Assembly (NCBI GenBank): GCA_910579805.1
Contig: CAJTWM010000001.1
Coordinates: forward strand, 1 to 64,000
DNA from: an uncultured Lachnospiraceae bacterium
GTDB lineage: Bacteria > Bacillota > Clostridia > Lachnospirales > Lachnospiraceae
DNA length: 64,000 nucleotides
Reading direction: 5' to 3'
Below, piece by piece: positions 33,618 through 42,353 of this stretch (positions are counted from its first letter, which is position 1; every line of letters begins with the position of its first letter). The notes beneath the pieces were generated by a model. It was not told where the DNA came from. It saw nothing but the letters and a program-made list of their open reading frames with translations, and searched no databases. Made by a program: the position numbers and the translations under genes.

Positions 33618-34640
33618 TTATTCTTTGAATACTTTTTTAATATCTATCGGCTCTAAAATTGACATTTCATACATACAATTCTGTTCCATAAAACGGGGAT
33701 CTTCGCCCGCATAACAGCAATCATGCCGCTCTCCGAAACAGGGGAACGAAAATCCGTATTCCATGATCTCTTTCAGTGACTGCTCCTTAATGTTGCCAAG
33801 TTTCATATGTAAATAAGAACACGGCAGCACGTCGCCGAACGGATTAATATAAGGACGGTTCACTGCTATACAGCCGCTGACCCGTACTTTCTTATTCGGT
33901 AACGGCGGCCAGATGTCCCTCCAAAAATGTTTATACTTTTGTCTGAGGCCCTCCAAATATGCCGTATCTTCCGGAGTCAGCATCACGTCAAATCTGCCCT
34001 TCCAATTTCCGGTCGGCGTTGCCAAAACGATCGAAAAATGATAATTATGTTTCTGACAAAACTCAGCGATTTCCTCCACTTCTCCCGAATGAATATTATA
34101 ATGCCCCACCAAAAAATTAACGGATGGCTGCATATCGGCATTCTGCACATTTTCTAACGCCTTCAGCGCATGTTCATACGCCCCCTTAACTCCCCGGTAT
34201 TCATCATGTATCTCAGGTTTTGTACTGTCCAGACTGATCGAAACACGGGACATCCCCGCCTGTTTCAGCTTATGTGCAACCTCCTGCGTTAACAGATAAC
34301 CGTTAGAGGTCATTTCTATATAAAACCGGTCCTCCCCAAATATGCCGATCATATCATATAAGTCCTTGCAGACTAACGGCTCGCCGCCTTCGATGAGAAT
34401 TTCATACATCCCCAATTCATCCGCCTCATCGGCCAGTTTCCTGATATCTTCCAGCGTTAAGGAGCCTGTCACCGGTCTGCCCGGAGACTCTGTAAAGCAC
34501 TGTTTACATTTAAAGTTACATGCATTGCTGTAATTAAGCAGCAGTCCTCTGGGCGCAGTTCCTACCCCGCCATTTTGGCTGATATATCTGTCAAACGCCC
34601 TCATTTTTTCCAAAACCCTTTTATTTTCTTTTAGTCCCAT
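33618..34640 (-). CDS. Radical SAM/SPASM protein
   Basis: A 340-residue radical SAM protein with the cluster motif C41-x3-C45-x2-C48 (CNFKCKQC). ILIEGGEPLVCKD and VSISLDSTKPEIHDEYRG follow. The SPASM-like C-terminus reads GCIAVNRPYINPFGDVLPC, then SYLHMKLGNI and CCYAGEDP. It is closely related to the protein at 21232-22326. The ATG at 34640 has AGGA at seven bases; the ATG at 34664 has no ribosome-binding site. The reaction is unknown. Confidence 0.83.
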   Translation of the reverse strand: MGLKENKRVLEKMRAFDRYISQNGGVGTAPRGLLLNYSNACNFKCKQCFTESPGRPVTGSLTLEDIRKLADEADELGMYEILIEGGEPLVCKDLYDMIGIFGEDRFYIEMTSNGYLLTQEVAHKLKQAGMSRVSISLDSTKPEIHDEYRGVKGAYEHALKALENVQNADMQPSVNFLVGHYNIHSGEVEEIAEFCQKHNYHFSIVLATPTGNWKGRFDVMLTPEDTAYLEGLRQKYKHFWRDIWPPLPNKKVRVSGCIAVNRPYINPFGDVLPCSYLHMKLGNIKEQSLKEIMEYGFSFPCFGERHDCCYAGEDPRFMEQNCMYEMSILEPIDIKKVFKE

Positions 34641-34680
34641 ACAATATCCTATCTTTGAACCCATCGAATGTTTTTACCGT

Positions 34681-35427
34681 CTATGGGTGCAGGCCGCCGT
34701 CTATCCTCACTACCTGTCCCGTCATATAGCCGGAATCATCGGACAACAGCCATACTACCGCCTTTGCGATCTCATCGGGCTGCCCGGTTCTACGAAGCGA
34801 TGTATTTCCGACGGTCTTTGACAACAATTCCGTTTTCATTTCCGACACCATATCAGTCTCTGTCACTCCGGGGGCCACTGCATTGGCCCTTATTCCATAA
34901 CCCCCCAGTTCATTCGCCCACTTTTTAACGGCTCCAATCATCGCCGCTTTACTGGCAACATATTCAAACTGTGCCGGATCCCCGTCCAATGCCGCCGCCG
35001 AACTGATATTCACAATAGAGCCGCCCTTATTACGGATCATATTTTTTAGCAGGCGCTGCGTCAGGAATACCTGACTAAAAAAATTAATTTCAAATGTATG
35101 TCGTATCTCTTCCATCGATGTCATGGAAAACAAACTTTTCGCCCCGATAACTCCTGCATTATTCACGATTCCGGAAATCGGCGCTTTATACTTCAGAATC
35201 CCGGAAGCGCCTTCCTTCACCGCCCGCTCATCCTTTAAGTCAAAATAGACAGGATGGATCTTAACTTCATACTTTTCAGAAAGAATCTGTAATTTTGTTT
35301 CAAATTCTTCAGACCGGCTGCGCATACAGGCAAAAACATTGGCCCCATTTTCTATACACGCTTTTAAGACGGCAAATCCTATTCCCCTATTACTTCCCGT
35401 AATGACAATATTTTTATCCTTCAGCAT
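34681..35427 (-). CDS. FabG-like short-chain dehydrogenase/reductase
   Basis: A 248-residue classical SDR with the cofactor motif GSNRGIG (11-17), the NNAG motif (89-92), the catalytic Ser in NISSAAALDGD (142/143) and YVASK (Y156, K160). Length and C-terminus (GYMTGQVVRIDGGLHP) are those of 3-oxoacyl-ACP reductases, which also cover many sugar and polyol dehydrogenases. Together with an ACP and a FabZ-like dehydratase a beta-ketoacyl reduction is plausible, but keto-sugar reduction after the transketolase step is equally possible. It overlaps the transketolase C-half gene by 14 bases. Confidence 0.85.
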   Translation of the reverse strand: MLKDKNIVITGSNRGIGFAVLKACIENGANVFACMRSRSEEFETKLQILSEKYEVKIHPVYFDLKDERAVKEGASGILKYKAPISGIVNNAGVIGAKSLFSMTSMEEIRHTFEINFFSQVFLTQRLLKNMIRNKGGSIVNISSAAALDGDPAQFEYVASKAAMIGAVKKWANELGGYGIRANAVAPGVTETDMVSEMKTELLSKTVGNTSLRRTGQPDEIAKAVVWLLSDDSGYMTGQVVRIDGGLHP

Positions 35428-36376
35428 ACGTTTCCATTACTCTTTCCGATATTTTTTCCGGCGTCAGGCCGCATTCGTCCAGCAAATACCCATATTTCCC
35501 CGGATGAGGATAGAAATCATTTACACCAAGCGTCAACTGTCTGGGTCTTTCCTTTTTATGCGCATAATACTCCGCTACCGCACTGCCTAAACCGCCAAGA
35601 ATATTATGTTCCTCCACCGTTACGACAAGTTTGTATTCCGTCAGGGAATCCAGAGTATCTTTGTCCAAAGGCTTTATCGTGTGCATATCTACGACCTTAC
35701 ATGTAATACCTTTTTCCTCAAGCAAATGTGCCGCTTGCAAAGTCTGTGATACAATCGACCCTGCGGCAATGAGGGCTACGTCCCTTCCCTGCTTTAACAC
35801 AATCGATCTGCCGATTTCATAATCAAAGTCATCTCCATAAATGATATCCGCCCCTCCGGATAACCGGATATATACAGGTCCGTCATAATGTTTTGACGCT
35901 TCGACGCATTTGGCAATCTGCAGGCCGTCTGCCGGACATAACACCGTCATCCCCGGAATCGTCCGCATAACGGCTATGTCCTCCAAGCCAAAATGGGATG
36001 CCCCCAATGTATTCATTGCCAGACCGCTGCCTAAACCTACCGCTTTTATATTTAAAGACATATACCCCATATTCATACGGATCTGTTCGCTTGCCCGCAT
36101 TGAAATAAACGGTGCAAACGAAGTGGCGAATACCGGCGTTCCGTCCTTTGCCAGTCCGGCGGCAACGCCTATCAGATTCTGCTCCGCTATTCCGACGTTT
36201 ACAAAAGCCTCCGGATATTTGGTATAAAATCTTGCCAATCCCGAGGAACTGCCCAAGTCGGCCGACATCACAAAGAAATCAGGTTCTTCTTCGTATAGTT
36301 TTAGGATTGCCATTCCAAACGCAGCTCTTGGCCCCATTGCTGCCCATCTTGTGATTTCAGACTTCTTAATCTCCAT
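35414..36376 (-). CDS. Transketolase, C-terminal half (first pair)
   Basis: A 320-residue subunit with the catalytic glutamate in FVNVGIAEQNLIGVAAGLAK. FISMRASEQIRMNMGY, LGASHFGLEDIAVMRTIPGM and VVTVEEHNILGGLGSAVAEY are standard for the C-terminal part of transketolase/DXS-like enzymes. Its start overlaps the stop of the N-terminal half gene by 11 bases, so the pair is cotranslated. Function as for the second pair: transfer of a two-carbon unit using ThDP, substrate unknown. Confidence 0.87.
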   Translation of the reverse strand: MEIKKSEITRWAAMGPRAAFGMAILKLYEEEPDFFVMSADLGSSSGLARFYTKYPEAFVNVGIAEQNLIGVAAGLAKDGTPVFATSFAPFISMRASEQIRMNMGYMSLNIKAVGLGSGLAMNTLGASHFGLEDIAVMRTIPGMTVLCPADGLQIAKCVEASKHYDGPVYIRLSGGADIIYGDDFDYEIGRSIVLKQGRDVALIAAGSIVSQTLQAAHLLEEKGITCKVVDMHTIKPLDKDTLDSLTEYKLVVTVEEHNILGGLGSAVAEYYAHKKERPRQLTLGVNDFYPHPGKYGYLLDECGLTPEKISERVMETYAEG

Positions 36377-37187
36377 ACCCTTGTTCTTCCAATTCTTTCA
36401 TTGCCTGTTCATAATTTTTCTGTGTCAAACGCCTGTGATGCCAGCCATTATCGTTTTCCATAAAAGAGATGCCGTACCCTTTAATCGTATTTGCGACAAT
36501 TGCCTTCGGCGCCTGCCCTGCATGGGCGCTTTTTAAAGCTTCCTGTATCTGCGGAATATGATGTCCGTCTATTTCCGCCACCTGAAATCCAAAAGCCCGC
36601 AAACGTTCCTTATAATTAAGATCGTACATGATGTTTTCGCTGGCTCCGTCATTCTGAAATTTATTATCGTCCAAAATCACGGTAAAATTATCCAGCTTGA
36701 ACTGGGACGCAGACGCCAGCGCCTCCCATACCAGTCCCTCATTACTTTCTCCGTTACCAATGATCGTGTAGACCCGGTAATCCCTTTTTTTACGCTTGGC
36801 GGATAAAGCCATGCCTACCGCCATGGATATCCCCTGCCCCAGACTTCCGTTGGATGATTCGATTCCGATCTCAGGTTCCATTACCGGATGGGCGCAAAGA
36901 TTGCTGCCATCCGCCAAATAGGTCCGTAAACGTTCCTCCGATATCATTCCCATTTCTCCAAGGACCGCAAACAACGCCAATGCGCCATGCCCCTTGCTGA
37001 GAACAAACTTGTCCCGCTCTTCATAAGGCCTGCCTGCGCCGCGCAGCACATCCCCGTATAGGACGGCAAGCATATCGACCATAGATAATGCCCCTCCTAA
37101 ATGGACATTCCCGTCACACTCATATGCCATCTTTATCACTCTCCTGCGTATAGCAAGAGCCAGCTTTTCCAATTCTTTATTTGTCAT
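36366..37187 (-). CDS. Transketolase, N-terminal half (first pair), atypical ThDP motif
   Basis: A 273-residue ThDP-binding half. FVLSKGHGALALFAVL and GSLGQGISMAVGMALSAK are conserved. The ThDP-Mg motif, normally GDGE, reads IIGNGESNEGLVWEAL, so the metal-binding Asp is Asn (codon AAC); the distal ILDDNKFQ is intact. The second pair keeps GDG. The change might tune activity or mark a different cofactor geometry; loss of activity cannot be excluded. It overlaps the FabZ-like gene by 11 bases. Confidence 0.85.
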   Translation of the reverse strand: MTNKELEKLALAIRRRVIKMAYECDGNVHLGGALSMVDMLAVLYGDVLRGAGRPYEERDKFVLSKGHGALALFAVLGEMGMISEERLRTYLADGSNLCAHPVMEPEIGIESSNGSLGQGISMAVGMALSAKRKKRDYRVYTIIGNGESNEGLVWEALASASQFKLDNFTVILDDNKFQNDGASENIMYDLNYKERLRAFGFQVAEIDGHHIPQIQEALKSAHAGQAPKAIVANTIKGYGISFMENDNGWHHRRLTQKNYEQAMKELEEQGYGD

Positions 37188-37659
37188 GATGTTCTGCCTT
37201 TGGTTTGTATTTGTTTATCACATCCGGAATTGCAACGACAAGGCTGGCCGAGCAGGCTGCTTCCCCATCTACAAAACTTTCTACATATCCTTTCGCCACT
37301 CCCCTGTTAAAAGAATCTAATGTGGCGTATATTTCCAGTCTGTCTCCCGGAACGATCTTTCTTTTAAATTTTGTTTTATCAATGCTTACAAACGCGGTTT
37401 TCATTCCTTTATATTCATCCACGCAAAGAAACGTCATCAAAAATGTCTGTGCTAAGGCTTCAACCTGAACAAATCCCGGCACATTGGGTTCATCGTCAAA
37501 ATGGGCCGGAAAAAACCATTCATTATACGAAAAATTCTTAATTGCATAGGCGCTCTGCATGGGAACGGCTTCTTTTATTCTGTCAATAAAAAGAAGCGGA
37601 TACCTGTTTCTCTGACATTCCTGTATTCCCATCGAATCAAATTCAAGTTTTTCTTTCAC
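37177..37659 (-). CDS. FabZ/FabA-like hot-dog dehydratase
   Basis: A 160-residue hot-dog-fold protein. NRYPLLFIDRIKE corresponds to the FabZ PHRYPFLLVDRV motif. FFPAHFDDEPNVPGFVQVEA keeps the catalytic His (H53) and Glu (E67) of 3-hydroxyacyl-ACP dehydratases, although GHF is AHF. The GTG at 37659 follows GGGGG at about six bases; an upstream ATG at 37701 would overlap the acyltransferase gene and adds a basic stretch unlike the family. With the ACP and FabG-like genes it suggests short acyl-ACP chemistry dedicated to this locus. Confidence 0.83.
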   Translation of the reverse strand: MKEKLEFDSMGIQECQRNRYPLLFIDRIKEAVPMQSAYAIKNFSYNEWFFPAHFDDEPNVPGFVQVEALAQTFLMTFLCVDEYKGMKTAFVSIDKTKFKRKIVPGDRLEIYATLDSFNRGVAKGYVESFVDGEAACSASLVVAIPDVINKYKPKAEHHDK

Positions 37660-37675
37660 TGTTTTCCCCCGTTTC

Positions 37676-38332
37676 CTACTTAAATACCGTTTTCTTTTCA
37701 TTTTTCTTCACGATCCGCGCCGGATTTCCAACGGCAATAACCCCCTCCGGTAATTCCCTGAAAACTATGGCTCCTGCAGAAATAATGGAATCGTTTCCTA
37801 TGGTAATATGATCTGTGGTTCCTGATAAGAACCCCATGAAAACCCTGTCTCCAATGCGGTCTCCTCCGCCGATCTGACAATTTGAACCTATCAGCGTGTG
37901 CCGGCCTATCCTGATATCATGCCCTATCACTGCATGGGGTTGTATGTACGAATTGTCGCCAATCTCCACGTTGGCCGTTATCGTTACCCCTTCTGCCACA
38001 ACAACGCCTTCCCCAATGGTCGTAGTCTCATCTATATAGACTCCGGGATGTATGAGCGTTACCAGATGCAATCCGCTCTCCTTTACCTTATGATACAGGG
38101 CGTCGCGTATGCTTGGCTCCCCCACCGCTATCACGACTTCTACGTCATTTTTCCCCTTTTCATTTATGAGTTCCTCAAATTTAAAAACTTTTACTCCATT
38201 CACTTCCGTTATTTCGTTCACGTCATCTATAAAGCAGTATTCATTCCACTTTTGATAAACTCCATTTATTTTCCGTGCAATAATATATACTTCCCTTGCC
38301 AGACCATGTGCCCCATATATCGCTAACAGCAT
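37676..38332 (-). CDS. PglD/NeuD-like sugar acyltransferase (left-handed beta helix)
   Basis: A 218-residue protein with the two-domain PglD/NeuD plan: an N-terminal Rossmann-like domain (LLAIYGAHGLAREVY, DVEVVIAVGEP) and a C-terminal left-handed beta helix with hexapeptide repeats (VVVAEGVTITANVEIGDNSY, IGHDIRIGRH, ITIGNDSIISAGAIVF). These trimeric enzymes N- or O-acylate (usually acetylate) amino sugars from acyl-CoA, sometimes from acyl-ACP. The catalytic His is probably in PHAVIGHD. It is the first gene of the operon behind the consensus promoter at 38441-38470. AAGGG precedes the ATG. Confidence 0.88.
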   Translation of the reverse strand: MLLAIYGAHGLAREVYIIARKINGVYQKWNEYCFIDDVNEITEVNGVKVFKFEELINEKGKNDVEVVIAVGEPSIRDALYHKVKESGLHLVTLIHPGVYIDETTTIGEGVVVAEGVTITANVEIGDNSYIQPHAVIGHDIRIGRHTLIGSNCQIGGGDRIGDRVFMGFLSGTTDHITIGNDSIISAGAIVFRELPEGVIAVGNPARIVKKNEKKTVFK

Positions 38333-38440
38333 TGCCGATCCCTTTCCGCTTTCTTCATAATGCTACAGATTTCCCTGCTTTTTCCCTATCCGGTCCGGAT
38401 AAATCCTGTAAAAAGATCCAGCCCCTGAACTATCAGATTC

Positions 38441-38470
38441 ATTATATATGACTGACAGATTTTTTGTCAA
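38441..38470 (-). promoter_or_regulatory. Consensus sigma-A promoter of the central ACP/transketolase operon
   Basis: Minus strand TTGACA (38465-38470), 18-base spacer, TATAAT (38441-38446): both hexamers are perfect. It drives the unit from the PglD-like gene down to the TylF-type gene. The ~100-base leader contains the palindrome ATCCGGTCCGGAT (38388-38400). Confidence 0.82.
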
Positions 38471-38504
38471 TTGCCTCTGCAGTCCCATACCCGCGGTGCG
38501 ATAT

Positions 38505-40844
38505 TCAGGCATTTATCGTTCTTGTAAACCTTTCCACCAGATGATACCCATCCCATATCAGATCATAATCCATCGTATGACCCAGCAAAACGACACGGTC
38601 AACCCCACGGATGCCCGATTCAAGCAGCGGCGCAGTCACCGCTTTCCCGCCCAGCAGTCCTATGGTCTGACACTGTGTATTATTGCAGAAATCCCGTATG
38701 GTCAGGATATCGTCACAGTCATATTCATAAAAATATCCCGAATTTCCCCGATAGTCCATAAGCTCCGGCGCTAGTTCCGAAACCCGGACCCTTACCAAAC
38801 GGTTTTCCCTCCCCGTTGTCCGCTTCATTATGCCCGGACAAAAAACGGATGCCATACATTCCATGGAAAGCTTATCCACGCCCTGTACCGGCTGAAAATG
38901 ATACTTTTTCTTTACCAACGCCAGCAGGCTCTCCCAAAAAATACTCTTTGCCTTTTCTTTTGCACTGCCTGTCCAGACGACTGCCCGTGGACTGGTACAT
39001 GCGTTTTGGTCTGAAAGGTAGGTATCATTATAAAAATCAGACGCAATGCGGTCTCTTGCCCCGGTATCCCCTTCCTTTTCCACCAACCGGATATATTCGT
39101 CGGAGTCGATCACCGCCAGAGAATATCTGTCTGCAAAGGTAATTTCCTCCGCCCTTGGCGGCAGCGGGGATTCGCGCAGTTTAGTGATAGCCGCATCCCC
39201 GCCCCAGACAACGCGGATGTCGCACATGGCTGACAAGGCGTCGTTCACTTCCTTATCGTGGTCATAGCGTACCAGTACAATATAGGGCTTCATATCCGGA
39301 TGTCTTTCCAACGCCCTGCAGATTACCTGATCGATGATTTCCACCTGCGGATACTCTTTTGACGGAATCCGCACTACGTTGGCGTTGCCGCAAAGAAGCC
39401 CCGTGAATAGTGAATACGCATAGTTCACGGGAACATTGGAGGGCGCAATGTGAAAAGCGGTTCCCCTGCCTATGCGAAGGTAATTTTCTCCGGACAGGAA
39501 TCTTTTCTTTAAGGATAATAGAGAAGCTTTCCTGAGCCAAAATCCTAATGTCACAACATCCGGAAAAGCTTTGGCTTCCGGATGCCGCATCAGTTCTTTT
39601 GCTATCCCGTCCGTGAAATTCAAAATATCTTCCGCAAACGGCTTCTTGGGCGTAATGTGACCAAGATCCCTGACCACATGACTATCTCCGGCTATGTAAG
39701 ACATTTTCTCCAGCACACCGACCGGTTCCCCTCCGGCTGCAAAATTCTGCCGGGTGTTGCAGGCTGCTGCAAAAGTATCGCTGCAGCCGCGTATTTCCGC
39801 GTTTTTCAGACGTCCGAATATCTGAAAATACCTGCCCTTCCGCCCGCAGGGACAATCGTCTTCGCCAAGGATCACCCCCTCGTCCTCCGTAAGAAGGCTG
39901 TGCCCCGGATAGGATTCCGGAATGGTCGATACTACCTGAAGAATGCCCGGTTCCCCTATTTCACACTCGGAGAAATCTTCTGCCCTTCTGGCTATCACAT
40001 CCGAAAAAACGCTGGTATGCAGATGCCCGCACTCACACTCCATATAGATGCATCCGGTCTGCTCCACCATGCCGTAATAATCATGAACCTTTGCAAGTCC
40101 GCATACATCCCGTAACTTTTCCTTAAATTCCTTCGGACTGACCGCCTCCCCGGCCAATTTCTTCCAGCCGCCGCCGTGGATCAGGATTCCGTTTGACAGA
40201 TCAAACGCTTTGCCTCCCTCCTTTAAGCGGACCAGTTCTTTATAAAAATACTGCCATATCATATAAGTAAATCCAAAAAGCAAAATCTTCTGCCCCTTGT
40301 GCTGGTCCAAAAACGTTTCCACACCCTCTGCGTCAAATTCCATATCATCGTTGAACGCATATATCTTCTTTGCGCCAAAGATGGAAAACCCCAAAATTCC
40401 CGCGCCCCTGGCCGAAAATTTTTTCCGGTCCTTCACCACGGAAGGACAGTCTGCTATGATCATCGGCATCCTGGAAGAACCCGTAAATGCATTTACGATT
40501 TTCACCATGGCTTTCTGCTGGTTGGATGCCGTGGCACGATCCAGATAGATTTGGGAAACGCGCTGTCCGGTCGTCCCTGAAGATGTCATTGTTTTTATAA
40601 TTTCACCCGCCGGCACGCTTCTTAATGTTAATTCCTTAAATAGCCGGACAGGAAGGAAGGGAAGATCTTTATATGACCCGGTCTCCTGCTCCCCGAAAGA
40701 TAACATATTCAGAATATCCGCATATTCAGGGCAATTGCGCCTATGATACCGGGTAAGTTCTGACAATCTGTCCGTAAGCAGTTTCTCTTTCTCCGTTTTA
40801 TTCAGAGAATAAGGTGAAATCTGTAATAACTCTTCAAAAACCAC
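38505..40844 (-). CDS. LuxE-LuxC fusion: acyl-protein synthetase / acyl-CoA reductase
   Basis: A 779-residue fusion. Residues 1-~365 are an LuxE-type acyl-protein synthetase (ELTRYHRRNCPEY, KTMTSSGTTGQRVSQIYLDR, HGGGWKKLAGEAV, KVHDYYGMVEQTG, CECGHLH with CPCGRKGR). From about 370 it is an LuxC-type fatty-acyl reductase (FHIAPSNVPVNYAYSLFTGL, VWGGDAAI, TYLSDQNACTSPRAVVW containing the probable active-site Cys). Together they activate a carboxylic acid, take it as a thioester and reduce it with NADPH to an aldehyde. In Vibrio these are separate proteins serving luciferase; no luxAB is present here. The start is GTG. The upstream ANL ligase gene is co-oriented, 66 bases away. Confidence 0.87.
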   Translation of the reverse strand: MVFEELLQISPYSLNKTEKEKLLTDRLSELTRYHRRNCPEYADILNMLSFGEQETGSYKDLPFLPVRLFKELTLRSVPAGEIIKTMTSSGTTGQRVSQIYLDRATASNQQKAMVKIVNAFTGSSRMPMIIADCPSVVKDRKKFSARGAGILGFSIFGAKKIYAFNDDMEFDAEGVETFLDQHKGQKILLFGFTYMIWQYFYKELVRLKEGGKAFDLSNGILIHGGGWKKLAGEAVSPKEFKEKLRDVCGLAKVHDYYGMVEQTGCIYMECECGHLHTSVFSDVIARRAEDFSECEIGEPGILQVVSTIPESYPGHSLLTEDEGVILGEDDCPCGRKGRYFQIFGRLKNAEIRGCSDTFAAACNTRQNFAAGGEPVGVLEKMSYIAGDSHVVRDLGHITPKKPFAEDILNFTDGIAKELMRHPEAKAFPDVVTLGFWLRKASLLSLKKRFLSGENYLRIGRGTAFHIAPSNVPVNYAYSLFTGLLCGNANVVRIPSKEYPQVEIIDQVICRALERHPDMKPYIVLVRYDHDKEVNDALSAMCDIRVVWGGDAAITKLRESPLPPRAEEITFADRYSLAVIDSDEYIRLVEKEGDTGARDRIASDFYNDTYLSDQNACTSPRAVVWTGSAKEKAKSIFWESLLALVKKKYHFQPVQGVDKLSMECMASVFCPGIMKRTTGRENRLVRVRVSELAPELMDYRGNSGYFYEYDCDDILTIRDFCNNTQCQTIGLLGGKAVTAPLLESGIRGVDRVVLLGHTMDYDLIWDGYHLVERFTRTINA

Positions 40845-40910
40845 AACCTGTATACCTATCCTTTCCCCGACAAGCGTCTTCGTTTTTACAATGTTCTCCC
40901 TATTTTCAGA

Positions 40911-42329
40911 CTATTGATAATACCTGTCCAGTTCCTGATACAAGGTCTTCCCCGCATCATTTTTAGGTATTTCATCGATCGCCACCGTTTTAAATGCGGC
41001 GGAATTGAGCCCTGTCTTTGCCGCCACGAAGGCCTTTACCGCTTCCGCAGCCGTCTCATCCGTCACAAAAAGAACCATGTGGTCATCCACGCCCGCGCTG
41101 GCACAATCCATATGAGCAAACCGTGCTTTTACAAGCCGGTCGATCTCATCCAGATTCACGCGGTTGCCGTATATCTTCAGAAACCTTTTCTTTCTGCCCA
41201 CAATGTAATAATATCCGTCCTTATCAAATTGCGCCATATCTCCGGTCTGCAGAATGCCTTCCCGCTCGTCCCCTTTCACCAGATCCCCGCCGCATTCCGC
41301 ATATCCCAATGTCACATTGGGTCCTTCATAAACCAGCTCCCCCGTCACATAAGGTTCCGTTACGTCCTGCCCGTCCGCATCCGTCAGGCGGAACTTTCCC
41401 CCCGGAATAGCGATACCCATGGAACCACATTTCTCAAGGGCCTTTTCGGCCGGAAGATACCCCATTCGGGCCGTGGCCTCGCATTGCCCGTACATGACAA
41501 TAAATTTAACGCCTTTTTCCCGTGCGCATTCGGCAAATTTCTGATGGAGTTCCGGCGTCAGTTTTCCGCCTGCCTGCGTAAAATATCTGAGAGACGGCAG
41601 ATCCATCCGATAAAATCTAAGTTTATCAAGCATCTCGTATGTATAGGGAACGCCGCCAAAAGATGTAGCTCCCTGTTCCCGGAAGAAATTCCAAAACTCC
41701 TTCTGCATTAACCCCTTATCCGTAAGCAGCAAAGCAGCGCCTTCCATGAAATGGCTGTTTATAATGGACAGTCCATAAGTATAGTTCATTGGCAGCGTTG
41801 TAATGGGTCTTTCCGATTCGTCCAGTTCCAAATATTCTACAATGGATCTGGCATTTGACAGCACATTTCCATAACTCTGGCGAACAAACTTCGGACTTCC
41901 GGTAGAACCGGAAGTAGTAAGCATCAGACACAGCTCTTCATGAAGGGGATATTTCACGCCAAAAGCAGTTTTCAGTAACGCATAATCAAATACCCTTACT
42001 ATCTCCGTATTCTGATACGTCGCAAAATCCTGCATTTGTGAAACAGGTACCCATAAATACAGGGGCTTGTAATTGACAATCAATTCCCTCATAAGTTCCC
42101 TGTCCATATGGCTGTTAAGCAGTACCGGCACAATACCGTTATTGACAAACGCCGTATATCCGGCCACCGAACCAATACTGTTTTCACAGAAAGAAAATAC
42201 AAGACACCTTTCGCCGATCCGATCTGCGATATCTTCTCCCAATGCCTTTAACCGGGCATAGGTGACCGCCGTACCGGATTCATCCCGCATGGCAATATTA
42301 TTTTTATATCTGTCAAAATCCCAAATCAT
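40911..42329 (-). CDS. ANL-superfamily acyl-activating ligase
   Basis: A 472-residue AMP-forming acyl ligase. Motifs are LMLTTSGSTGSPKFVRQS (phosphate loop), MYGQCEATARMGYLP, ILQTGDMAQFDKDGYYYIVG and GRKKRFLKIYGNRVNLDEID (hinge), and a C-terminal lysine in PKNDAGKTLYQEL. It is shorter than acyl-CoA synthetases and resembles ligases that load ACPs. Its probable role is adenylating a carboxylic acid for transfer to CoA or the ACP at 33355-33603; the LuxE-LuxC fusion encoded next could then reduce it. The acid cannot be predicted. Confidence 0.87.
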   Translation of the reverse strand: MIWDFDRYKNNIAMRDESGTAVTYARLKALGEDIADRIGERCLVFSFCENSIGSVAGYTAFVNNGIVPVLLNSHMDRELMRELIVNYKPLYLWVPVSQMQDFATYQNTEIVRVFDYALLKTAFGVKYPLHEELCLMLTTSGSTGSPKFVRQSYGNVLSNARSIVEYLELDESERPITTLPMNYTYGLSIINSHFMEGAALLLTDKGLMQKEFWNFFREQGATSFGGVPYTYEMLDKLRFYRMDLPSLRYFTQAGGKLTPELHQKFAECAREKGVKFIVMYGQCEATARMGYLPAEKALEKCGSMGIAIPGGKFRLTDADGQDVTEPYVTGELVYEGPNVTLGYAECGGDLVKGDEREGILQTGDMAQFDKDGYYYIVGRKKRFLKIYGNRVNLDEIDRLVKARFAHMDCASAGVDDHMVLFVTDETAAEAVKAFVAAKTGLNSAAFKTVAIDEIPKNDAGKTLYQELDRYYQ

Positions 42330-42353
42330 AAACTCACCGCCTTACTTCCCAAT

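Noticed and set aside
40914-41711. Plus-strand open frame opposite the ANL ligase
   Set aside because: Antisense to a gene with complete ANL motifs; composition (many Arg, His, Pro) is typical of a shadow frame.
38505-42329. Bioluminescence (lux) operon
   Set aside because: LuxE and LuxC domains are present, but there is no luxA, luxB or luxD and the setting is a flagellar glycan island.
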